Part shown: positions 45,404 through 55,188 of the stretch, piece after piece
Numbering within the stretch: the first letter of the stretch is position 1
Layout: each line of letters opens with the position of its first letter
Made by a program: the position numbers and the translations under genes
From: CBDBND01 sp965262665
Lineage (GTDB): Bacteria; Pseudomonadota; Alphaproteobacteria; Rhodospirillales; Rhodospirillaceae
NCBI GenBank assembly: GCA_965262665.1
Contig: CBDHFR010000004.1
Coordinates: 2,108,001 to 2,172,000 of the forward strand
Reading direction: 5' to 3'
DNA length: 64,000 nucleotides
Notes under the pieces: generated by a model
Databases searched by the model: none
What the model was told of the DNA's origin: nothing
The model's input: the letters and a program-made list of their open reading frames with translations, nothing else

Positions 45404-45481
45404 TGTCTCTTTCGAAAACCCCATCCATAACTGGGCGATTTGCATCATGAAGACCGTTTGATAGGGTTTTCGGGAGGGACA
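45404..45481. repeat. 78-bp MITE of the rve-IS family
   Basis: Ends TGTCTCTTTCGAAAACCCC and GGTTTTCGGGAGGGACA, centre GATTTGCATCATGAAGACC. It has the same length and core as 9296-9373. Confidence 0.8.
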
Positions 45482-45631
45482 ACCTTTACAGAAACCATCT
45501 TGAGGTGTTTCCGCGCCATTTTAAAGCTCTGCTAGGAACCCGCTTTGAGCCGCGCTTGGACATACTTGGTCTCTCCATCATCAGCATCGACTTTGTTGCT
45601 CGAGCCGCTATGTTCCAGTACATCAACTGCT

Positions 45632-46498
45632 ATGTCTTCCAACGGTACTCAACTCTATCCGGCTCTTGAAGAGCGTCAGGCGCTCAACCGTCTGCTCAAC
45701 TTCAAACAAGGAAAGATCCCCGTCACCGGCGGTTCGCTGCACTACGTCGCTGGAGGTCAAGGGGAGCGTACTATCGTGCTTCTGCACAAACTCGGCGGGT
45801 GGGCCTGGGAATGGCGCTGGATTTTGCCGACCTTGGCGGAACACGCGCGTACAATTGCGGTTGATCTGACTGGCCATGGCGACACTGTCATGCATGGCGA
45901 CCCGCCCTATATTGCAACGCAAGAAGAACTCGCCGCCCAAGTTATGGCCTTGCTGGACAGCTTGGGAGAAGACAAAGTCACACTTATAGGCAGTTCCCTG
46001 GGGGGCTGTATTGGCGCTGTCTGTGGTGTGTTTTGGCCGAACCGCGTCGATGCCCTCATCACCGCCGGCTCTGCCATCGCTGCAGCCCGGTCGCGAGAGA
46101 GCCTGGTGAAGTCAGATCGGCAATATATTGAAGGCGGCATGTTTGATGCAGAGGACAATCCTTTACCGCGGGATCCAATCTACATGACCCCCACCTTCGG
46201 TATGCGTGACACTACCCATATGGACGACATGGTGCGCAGCCGGAATGCTGCTGGTCGATGGATTCAACCGTGCACGCGCGGCGTCGCCATCTTCGATCAC
46301 CTCGCTATCGCACCACGCGTGACATGCCCGGTTTTAATGCTCTATGGCACGTTGGGCGCTTATGGCAGATTTGTTGGCGATGCCGTCGCCCGCTTCCCGA
46401 ATGCCAGAGGTGCCGCGATTGGGGACGCCAGTGCTTTTCCTCATCAGGACCGGCCGGATCACACGGCCCAAGCGATCTTTGAATTCCTAAACGTGTAA
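45632..46498 (+). CDS. Alpha/beta-hydrolase with a Ser nucleophile
   Basis: 288 residues from ATG 45632. An open frame extends to 45545, but its first 29 residues look non-coding. Features: IVLLHKLGGWAWEWRW (oxyanion region), AVDLTGHGDT, the elbow LIGSSLGGCIGA with Ser, and a C-terminal His in SAFPHQDRPDHT. The usual acid position in VLMLYGTLGAYG lacks Asp, so the acid may be elsewhere. It belongs to a different branch from the HTG hydrolases. It converges with a FAD-oxidase fragment 6 bp beyond its stop. Confidence 0.8.
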   Translation: MSSNGTQLYPALEERQALNRLLNFKQGKIPVTGGSLHYVAGGQGERTIVLLHKLGGWAWEWRWILPTLAEHARTIAVDLTGHGDTVMHGDPPYIATQEELAAQVMALLDSLGEDKVTLIGSSLGGCIGAVCGVFWPNRVDALITAGSAIAAARSRESLVKSDRQYIEGGMFDAEDNPLPRDPIYMTPTFGMRDTTHMDDMVRSRNAAGRWIQPCTRGVAIFDHLAIAPRVTCPVLMLYGTLGAYGRFVGDAVARFPNARGAAIGDASAFPHQDRPDHTAQAIFEFLNV

Positions 46499-46504
46499 AC
46501 CCGA

Positions 46505-46849
46505 CTACGGCGCAATCCCATCAAGCTTTCCCGGATTAATACATGCGTCCGGATCCAGCGCGCGTTTCACGCTCGACAGCAACGCCACCGTCTCTGGGCT
46601 GATTACATTTTGGAAATGATAGAAATCGCCGATCTGCACATGGACCGACCCGAGGTCTTGGAAAAAATCGCGCAATTCGGTGCGCAATTGACGTACGTAG
46701 TTTCGCGCCTCCATATTCGACTCGAATTTAGAGAATCTATCCGCTTCCGCCTTTGAAACATTTTTAAGGTGTAAGGGGCTCAATGAGTCATTCCAGTAGA
46801 AACAAGGCTCACACAGAAAATAGAACGGGCTGCAATTGGTTACATAGGA
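46505..46849 (-). pseudogene. FAD-linked oxidase, C-terminal fragment
   Basis: The frame reads FLCEPCFYWNDSLSPLHLKN, TELRDFFQDLGSVHVQIGDF and ends SVKRALDPDACINPGKLDGI before the stop. This is the typical ending of vanillyl-alcohol-oxidase-type flavoproteins such as 4-cresol dehydrogenase or D-lactate dehydrogenase relatives (ALDP...NPGKL). The gene is cut at 46849 by an IS6 element, and no continuation is found on the IS's other side. So an oxidase of aromatic alcohols or hydroxy acids was lost. Confidence 0.8.
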
Positions 46850-47656
46850 GGGCATTGTCAGACTAACTGGCCCGGAGCAGAAGAAGCCATAATAGAGGAC
46901 TCTCAGGGTGCAAGTTGACGCCATTCGGCCAAGGCGGTAGCTCGGGCTTGTTTGAAAGTATCGCGGCGGTTGAGATGGCGTTGGTGGTTGAAATGGTTGT
47001 AGATCGAGGCGTGAATGGAGGCGAATTTCTGCAAGGTCTTGATGTCTCTGAACCGAGCCATTGCCCCTTCCCGTCGTCGGAAGGGTTGATGTGAGTTTTC
47101 CGCCCGGTTGTTGAGCCAGCGCCTGGTCTCTTGACAACCTTCATTGCCAATCACCTTCATCGCAGCCCGGTATGACTTTAGCCTATCTGTGACGATCGAA
47201 GCCGGCCGGCCATAACGCTTCATGGCACGTTTAAGGAATTCAAGCGCAGCCCTGTGATCCCGCCGTTTCGTGGCATAGACCTCAAGCACTTCGCCTTCAT
47301 GGTCAACGGCACGCCATAGATAATGTGTCTCGCCGTTGATGCGGACAAATACCTCATCAAGATGCCAGCGCCAATTCGACCAGTTGCGCTGGTCTATCCG
47401 CCTCTTCCGGATCTCGGCGGCAAACAACGGGCCAAAGCGGTTCCACCAGTACCGTACGGTCTCATGGCAGATGTCGATGCCGCGCTCGAACAGGAGATCT
47501 TCAACCTGTCTCAGCGACAAGGGATAACGGACATACAGCATCACAGCGCTGCGGATGACCTCGGGCGAGCTATTGAAATAACGGAAGGGATTGTGCATCG
47601 CCGGAGGCTACGAGACCTTACGTCCCCGCTCAAGCCGATTTAGTCTGACAATGCCC
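46850..47656. mobile_element. IS6-family insertion sequence, complete
   Basis: 807 bp, bounded by GGGCATTGTCAGACTAA and TTTAGTCTGACAATGCCC. It contains one transposase gene on the minus strand. No 8-bp duplication is visible in the flanks (ACATAGGA and CGTTCAGG), so the borders were rearranged. It is the source of the remnants at 1072, 10865 and 27985. Confidence 0.93.
46903..47598 (-). CDS. IS6-family transposase
   Basis: 231 residues. An N-terminal HTH (YPLSLRQVEDLLFERGIDIC) precedes the DDE core with D in WHLDEVFVRINGE, D in SIVTDRLKSYRAAM and E in NNRAENSHQPFRRREGAM. The C-terminus is HASIYNHFNHQRHLNRRDTF. Length and motifs are standard for the family. It starts at ATG 47598 and looks functional. 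Confidence 0.95.
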   Translation of the reverse strand: MHNPFRYFNSSPEVIRSAVMLYVRYPLSLRQVEDLLFERGIDICHETVRYWWNRFGPLFAAEIRKRRIDQRNWSNWRWHLDEVFVRINGETHYLWRAVDHEGEVLEVYATKRRDHRAALEFLKRAMKRYGRPASIVTDRLKSYRAAMKVIGNEGCQETRRWLNNRAENSHQPFRRREGAMARFRDIKTLQKFASIHASIYNHFNHQRHLNRRDTFKQARATALAEWRQLAP

Positions 47657-47722
47657 CGTTCAGGTACTCTGGCCACAGGATCGGCCGGATTCCATCGATA
47701 TTGATCTTTGGTGACGGCTGGC

Positions 47723-48090
47723 ATGACGGACGAGAACGACGAATTTGAAGAATACGACGATCGGCCGTGATATCCGGAGCCGTCAACAATTGATCCGTCC
47801 GCGCTCCGTGAGGCGCTTTTTAAACTGAATCTACTCGGAGATGACCTGTTCCTGCGTATGCAGGCGTTCAACCTTGCCGTCGCCGATCAATTTCTCATGG
47901 AGCTTGAATCCCAGCTGCTGAAAAAGCTCGTAGATGAGGAACGAACGCCGCTGCCGGAGGCCGCATTCCTCTCCGCGCAATCGCAGATGTGGATTTTCGC
48001 GGCATATGAACTCATGCGGACATGGCAGCAGCGGGCGCGCGATATGATTAAATGGGCTGAATCCGGCGGGCTCGCGCAGAAACTTGCATG
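47723..48090 (+). pseudogene. Hypothetical protein with an early in-frame stop, accessory-element type
   Basis: From ATG 47723 the frame reads MTDENDEFEEYDDRP, a TGA at 47768, then YPEPSTIDPSALREALFKLN and LAVADQFLMELESQLLKKLV to MIKWAESGGLAQKLA. The part after the stop is clearly one conserved, helix-rich protein. The stop probably replaced Trp (TGG to TGA). The C-terminus is broken around 48090, before an IS21 fragment. Its family is unknown to me, though it looks like a small accessory protein often near integrated elements. Confidence 0.5.
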
Positions 48091-48236
48091 TATACGACGG
48101 ACGGGCTGGGTTGAGTCTGTAATAAAGAGTCTTGCAGTCTCTACGCGCCGCCCCGGTGGATATGGTTCGCATCTTCTTGAATCGCTCAGGAAGAACGGAA
48201 ATTGGTGCTGCGCGAAGACCTTGCCCTTGGCATATG

Positions 48237-48767
48237 TGTGGCTTCGACTTCAAGGCAATCCCGTCGCTCAACAAGGCACTGACGATGGAACTGGCCCGCT
48301 GTGAGTTCGTCAATCGGCGTGAGAACGTCATCGGTCTGGGCCCAAGCGGTGCCGGCAAGACCCACGTTGCCCTCGGTCTGGGACTGGCGGCCTGCCAGAA
48401 GGGTCTGAAGGTCCGCTTCACAATCGCGGCTGCACTTGTGCATGAACTGATCGAAGCCGCAGACGAGCGCCGTTTGCAGCGCCTTCAAAAGCAGCTCGTC
48501 AGCCAGGATGTGTTGATGCTCGACGAATTGGGCTTCGTCCCGCTGTCAAAGACGGGGGCCGAAATGCTTTTCGAGATCATTTCCCAGCGCAACGAGCACG
48601 GCTCGATCATCATCACCTCCAACCTGCCGTTCGACGCGTGGACCGAGGCCTTCGGATCGGAACGCCTCACAGGCGCTATCCTGGATCGCCTCACCCACCA
48701 CGTGCACATTCTAGAGATGAACGCAGAAAGCTTCCGCTTGCGTCAAAGCCGCAGAGCCCGAAGCTAA
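48237..48767 (+). pseudogene. IS21-family IstB ATPase, N-terminally truncated
   Basis: Reads FDFKAIPSLNKALTMELARC, then Walker A GPSGAGKTHVALGLGLAA, Walker B VLMLDELGFVPLSK, and SNLPFDAWTEAFGSERLTGA with the sensor region, ending LDRLTHHVHILEMNAESFRL. These are hallmark IstB blocks. The first ~80 residues are missing and replaced by unrelated sequence. No IstA is nearby. Confidence 0.9.
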
Positions 48768-48867
48768 AACACCAAGCTGAAAAAGAGAAAGTGCCGGCCT
48801 TTGGCCAGCGCGCCTTGGCATGCGTTAGCTAAGTGACAAGCACACGCGCCAAGGCGCACTCACCGGA

Positions 48868-49273
48868 TCATAGAAATGGTCCACATTTACACCGGGGCGT
48901 GGACCCTTTTTCCTCCGGGATTGACATTCTCCTCTTGATCGCGGGAATCCGCCTCCTCGTCTTGGGGTGATAGCGCCCTCCGCCGGCGAGCCACAGCTCG
49001 ACCGGATTGCGCAGCCCCTCGTGGTCGACGCAGGGCCGGCGATAGACCGAGCGGAGAAACGACAGGCACTGGTTGGCCGGTACCTTGCCGTGACGCTCGG
49101 TGATGAGATGGAAGCGGGCCTCAATGTCCCGGCGGGTGATCGCATCAAGCGGGCGGGCGAGCCAGTCGCCGAGGTAGAGATTAGTATAGCGCCGATAGCA
49201 CCGCTGGGTCTCCCACGACCGGTCGTGACCGGACTCTATATAGTCCTTACAGGCATCCCCCAGGGTGGACATC
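48868..49273 (-). pseudogene. Tyrosine integrase, core-binding fragment
   Basis: From ATG 49273 the frame reads MSTLGDACKDYIESGHDRSW, YLGDWLARPLDAITRRDIEA, GKVPANQCLSFLRSVYRRPC and LRNPVELWLAGGG, as in the SAM-like domain of P4-type phage integrases. The catalytic domain is absent; past RRRIPAIKRRM the sequence becomes unrelated. It lies between the IS21 fragment and the recombinase element, so two different integration systems met here. Confidence 0.7.
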
Positions 49274-49424
49274 CCCTGAGTTTGCCCCTTTGACTCTGAC
49301 GTCGGCCATCTAGCTTGGAAGCAATTCGTAGCTGCACAACCTAATGAATGCACCACAAGCGGACTGGCAGTTGGCAGGCACAAGAGCAACGGTTCTTTCG
49401 TATTTGTAGATACGGAGGAGTGTC

Positions 49425-49853
49425 GTGGCGCAACAGAACGTGGAAGAAGAACTCAAAGAACTCGAAGCGTGTAATATTGGATCCTTGAAGGCGAAGTGGC
49501 GCGCGTTGCATGGTGCCGATCCGCCGAAGGGCTTGAGCGCAAAGCTGATGCGACGGGCTATCGGGTTTGAGATTCAGGTTCGGGCCCATGGCAAATCCCA
49601 ACCAGCCGCCCGGCGAGAACTTCAAAAGGCATTGAGCGTAAGTGCGGGTGAGGTCTGTAAATGTATAGCCCCGGGGTCCCGTCTCATCCGCGAATGGCAT
49701 GGCGATGTCTATGTGGTCGATGTTGTCGAAGACGGCGTGATCTGGAATCAAAAATCCTATACCTCCCTCTCCGCCGTCGCACGGGAGATCACGGGCACTC
49801 GTTGGAACGGACGGAAGTTCTTCGGGGTAGATGGTCAGGCGAGCGCGTCATGA
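49425..49853 (+). CDS. DUF2924 family protein
   Basis: 142 residues. Start codon GTG at 49425 follows GGAGGAG. The N-terminal half has LKAKWRALHGADPPKGLSAK and LMRRAIGFEIQVRAHG, the C-terminal half LIREWHGDVYVVDVVEDGVI and YTSLSAVAREITGTRWNGRK FFG. These are standard DUF2924 blocks; the C-terminal one resembles a RAMA-type DNA-binding segment. Family genes almost always sit directly before a large serine recombinase. Here the TGA overlaps the recombinase ATG (ATGA). Probably a recombination-directionality or DNA-binding partner. Confidence 0.9.
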   Translation: MAQQNVEEELKELEACNIGSLKAKWRALHGADPPKGLSAKLMRRAIGFEIQVRAHGKSQPAARRELQKALSVSAGEVCKCIAPGSRLIREWHGDVYVVDVVEDGVIWNQKSYTSLSAVAREITGTRWNGRKFFGVDGQASAS

Positions 49854-51520
49854 GCCAGCGTCTGCGCTGCGCCATCTATACCCGTAAATCCACAGACGAA
49901 GGGCTCGAGCAGGACTTCAACTCCTTGGATGCTCAGAGAGAGGCCTGTGAAGCCTATATCAAGAGCCAGACCAACGAAGGCTGGTCCTTGGTCAAAGGCC
50001 ATTATGACGATGGAGCCTATTCGGGCGGTCATCTCAACCGCCCGGCCATTCAAGAGCTGCTCAAGGAGATCAAGCTCAATCGTGTCGATGTCATTGTCGT
50101 CTATAAAGTCGATCGCCTAACCCGGTCTCTTGCAGACTTTGCCAAGCTGGTTGAGCTCTTCGACAAGCATGGGGTCTCGTTCGTCTCGGTCACCCAGGCC
50201 TTCAATACGACCACCTCCATGGGCCGTCTGACCCTCAATGTTCTACTGTCCTTTGCCCAGTTCGAAAGAGAGGTGACCGCAGAGCGAATCCGGGACAAGA
50301 TCGCGGCCTCCAAGAAGAAGGGCATGTGGATGGGTGGCCCGGTCCCTTTGGGCTATGACGTGAGCGATAAGAAGCTCATCATCAATGAGAGCGAAGCCGC
50401 CCAAGTCCAGAAGATCTTCGAGCTCTATCTCAGCCTCGATAATGTCCGCGAGCTCAAAACAGAACTTGATCGCCTGAATATCCGGACCAAGAGACAGACC
50501 TACCGGACGGGCGTGGAGATCGGGAACTGTGCCTTCACCAGGGGGCGGCTTTATCACCTCCTCAAGAACCCGCTCTATATCGGCAAGGTAAGACACAGGG
50601 GCACATCCTATGATGGGCGGCACCAGGGGATAATAAGCGGCGATATCTGGGACGCCGTGCAGGCCAAGCTCGAAGGCCGATCCAACCGTCGTGCCGGAAG
50701 GGCAAGTACCAACGGCAGTTTGCTCACCGGCCTCATCGTTGATGAGAAAGGAAGGCGTCTGACCCCTAACCATGCCGTTAAGGGCAATAGGCGCTACCGC
50801 TATTACATCTCGAGCGCTCTAAACGGCAAACGGACACAAAACGACAACGATAGGGGCTGGCGCCTGCCTGCCGAAGAAATCGAGAATCTCGTCAAAGACT
50901 GTCTCAACCGTTTCCTGGGGGACCAGCTTCAGCTGATTAACGCGTTAAGTCCCGATACTCCGACCATACAAGAGATGGAGCGCATTGCCGAGTTCAGTCA
51001 GTCTAAACCGCATGTGCAGAGAATAGACGACCTCGTTCGAAGGATACTGAAGCGCGTTACCGTGTCAGAAGACAAACTTCTTCTTGAACTCAGCACTGCG
51101 AGCCTTCGAGAAATCATTGGGCTTCGACCGATTGAGCACGGCAACAAGACCTATCAACTGGAATTCCCGATTAGGCTCAAGCGCAGGGGCGTGGAGACCA
51201 AGTTGGTTGTCATCAATTCCGCTCACGCCACATCACGCAAGGTACCCAACCTCATTAAGCTCGTCGCGCGGTCAATCGACTGGTTTGAAAGGCTGAAGTC
51301 AGGAGAGATATGTTCCCTCGAAGAGATCGCAAAGGGGGAACGCATGAGCCCTTCCGATGTCAGCCGCTTCCTCCCGCTGGCCTTTCTTGCGCCTGATATT
51401 GTCGAGAGCATTGCTAACGGGCGCCAGCCAATCGAGCTCACGGTTCAGCATCTAAAGCGTCTCTCTCCGCTTCCCAGCCATTGGGACGAACAACGCCGCC
51501 TATTGGGCTTCCCCGTCTAG
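49850..51520 (+). CDS. Large serine recombinase, intact
   Basis: 556 residues from ATG 49850, chosen because it overlaps the DUF2924 stop and opens at the conserved MSQRLRCAIYTRKSTDEGL. Ser14 is the nucleophile. The resolvase domain continues with DAQREACEAYI, YDDGAYSGGHLNRPAIQ, VYKVDRLTRSLADF and SFAQFEREVTAERIRDKIA. The recombinase and zinc-ribbon domain follow (PVPLGYDV..., LLKNPLYIGKVRHRG, GLIVDEKGRRLTPN). It is intact, in contrast to the copy at 36036. It sits immediately before the tRNA 3' end at 51736. Confidence 0.95.
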   Translation: MSQRLRCAIYTRKSTDEGLEQDFNSLDAQREACEAYIKSQTNEGWSLVKGHYDDGAYSGGHLNRPAIQELLKEIKLNRVDVIVVYKVDRLTRSLADFAKLVELFDKHGVSFVSVTQAFNTTTSMGRLTLNVLLSFAQFEREVTAERIRDKIAASKKKGMWMGGPVPLGYDVSDKKLIINESEAAQVQKIFELYLSLDNVRELKTELDRLNIRTKRQTYRTGVEIGNCAFTRGRLYHLLKNPLYIGKVRHRGTSYDGRHQGIISGDIWDAVQAKLEGRSNRRAGRASTNGSLLTGLIVDEKGRRLTPNHAVKGNRRYRYYISSALNGKRTQNDNDRGWRLPAEEIENLVKDCLNRFLGDQLQLINALSPDTPTIQEMERIAEFSQSKPHVQRIDDLVRRILKRVTVSEDKLLLELSTASLREIIGLRPIEHGNKTYQLEFPIRLKRRGVETKLVVINSAHATSRKVPNLIKLVARSIDWFERLKSGEICSLEEIAKGERMSPSDVSRFLPLAFLAPDIVESIANGRQPIELTVQHLKRLSPLPSHWDEQRRLLGFPV

Positions 51521-51741
51521 CCAAACTGGCCCCGCCAACCCATCCTTACTGCCCATTCTTCTCCATGGTCTGGCCACTGAAATGGCCCTGCAGAGAATTC
51601 CTGCCCGAATTCCTCAATTGTCTCCCTAAATGCGTTCTCCGTGCCAGAACGGAGGGCGCAATTGCCCCGTAAGGCATTGAAATATCGAAAGGAAAATTTA
51701 AGGTGGAAGCTAGACCCAGTAACAGCCAGACTGGATGGTGG
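51521..51741. repeat. Recombinase-element right flank, copy 1
   Basis: Matches 37715-37936 and ends within the last six bases of the tRNA gene, suggesting that the mobile unit's right boundary is the tRNA 3' end. No gene. Confidence 0.85.
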
Positions 51742-51812
51742 GCCCGGGAGGACTCGAACCTCCAACCAGACCGTTATGAGCGGCCGGCTCTAACCAGTTG
51801 AGCTACGGGCCC
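51736..51812 (-). tRNA. tRNA with CAU anticodon, probably tRNA-Ile2
   Basis: 77 nt including encoded CCA. The acceptor stem GGGCCCG/CGGGCCC is perfect, the D stem is GCTC/GAGC, the anticodon stem GGCCG/CGGTC has one G-U, and the loop CTCATAA gives anticodon CAU. The T arm is GGAGG-TTCGAGT-CCTCC. A CAU anticodon fits elongator Met, initiator Met or lysidine-modified Ile2. The lack of an initiator-type mismatch at 1-72 excludes fMet. Ile2 is favoured by overall resemblance, but Met cannot be excluded. Confidence 0.88.
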
Positions 51813-51952
51813 TCCCCTGGTGTCCGAGCGCCAAAGTAGCGTCTCGAAAGCCGGGGTCAAGCAGACAGCGAAGTCAGTCCGTGGGCGCTTCGAACTATCC
51901 TCACTCACTGGGAGCTTTTAAGGTGCTCCAGTCACCCAAACAGGGGGTTTGC

Positions 51953-52927
51953 ATGAGTTCTGACCGCAGCAACAAACCAAACATGGCTCTCGCACGCCGG
52001 ACAGTTCACCGCAGCGTATTGGGCATGGGCCTCACCCTTGGCGGTGCACTGAGCATCGGATTGGCAAGACAATCGCTAGCAGCGAACGGGGAGGACGGCA
52101 CCATGACGACTGGTACAAATCAGACAGCCGTAGTCCGCCGGGGATACGCCGACGGACTGGATGGCCAAATCCACTACCGCTACGCCGGCAACCGCGCCAG
52201 CAGTGAGACACCGTTGATGTGCCTCCATGCCAGCCCGCTATCAGGCATCGTCTATGATGTCTGGCTATCTGAAATAGGCAAGGACCGCTTCGCCTTCGCG
52301 CCGGACACGCCTGGCTACGGCGGCTCCGACACGCCGCCCGAACCGCCGCTGATCGGCGATCTCGCCGATGCCATGATCGTGCTCATGGATTCCCTAGGCC
52401 TCAGCCAAGTGGACGTGATGGGCTATCACACCGGCTCCTTCACTTCCGCCGACCTGGCCATGCGGTATCCGGACCGCATCCGCAAAGTGGTGATGATTTC
52501 AGCCCCGATTTTTGACGAAGAGATCATCGCCGATTACAGCCAGCGCATTTATGACCCACCGCCGGCCTTTGCCGATGTGCTGGCCTCCACAGCGGAGAGT
52601 ATCCGGCAGAATCCGCGCGGCATGTTTACGGACGTCCCTACAGACGAACGCTACGCCGACATCAGTATTGAGCGCCTGCGCCACTATCGCACCGGCAATT
52701 GGGGATTCAGGGCGGCTTTTGCCTATGATCTGACGGCAACCTTGCCGCACGTGGATCAGCCCCTTTTGATTCTCAATCCTGAAGACGACCTCTGGGAACT
52801 GACGCCGCAGGCCAAGCCCTATCTAAAGAACGGCCGCATCCACGATCTACCGGGCTGGACCCACGGTGCGATGGACTCCCACACCGAAGACATGGCTGCG
52901 GTCGTGCGGGCGTTCCTGGCGGAATAA
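51953..52927 (+). CDS. Alpha/beta-hydrolase with signal sequence and His nucleophile position
   Basis: 324 residues from ATG 51953 (after CAGGGGG). The N-terminus has ARRTVHRSVLGMGLTLGGAL then SIGLARQSLAANG, a Tat-like export signal. The hydrolase core: LMCLHASPLSGIVYDVW, APDTPGYGGSD, the elbow DVMGYHTGSFTSADLA with His159, the acid in LLILNPEDDLWE and the His in GWTHGAMD. It converges with rpoD, 7 bp between stops. It is the third member of the HTG family in this window, far from the other two. The substrate is unknown. Confidence 0.87.
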   Translation: MSSDRSNKPNMALARRTVHRSVLGMGLTLGGALSIGLARQSLAANGEDGTMTTGTNQTAVVRRGYADGLDGQIHYRYAGNRASSETPLMCLHASPLSGIVYDVWLSEIGKDRFAFAPDTPGYGGSDTPPEPPLIGDLADAMIVLMDSLGLSQVDVMGYHTGSFTSADLAMRYPDRIRKVVMISAPIFDEEIIADYSQRIYDPPPAFADVLASTAESIRQNPRGMFTDVPTDERYADISIERLRHYRTGNWGFRAAFAYDLTATLPHVDQPLLILNPEDDLWELTPQAKPYLKNGRIHDLPGWTHGAMDSHTEDMAAVVRAFLAE

Positions 52928-52934
52928 TACCGGG

Positions 52935-55163
<2,229 letters not shown>

Positions 55164-55188
55164 TAGCCGCTCCCCCTTGCACGCGGAT

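Noticed and set aside
46850..47656. Simple IS6 insertion into the FAD oxidase gene
   Set aside because: No 8-bp duplication and no oxidase sequence on the other side, so a later deletion or recombination must be involved.
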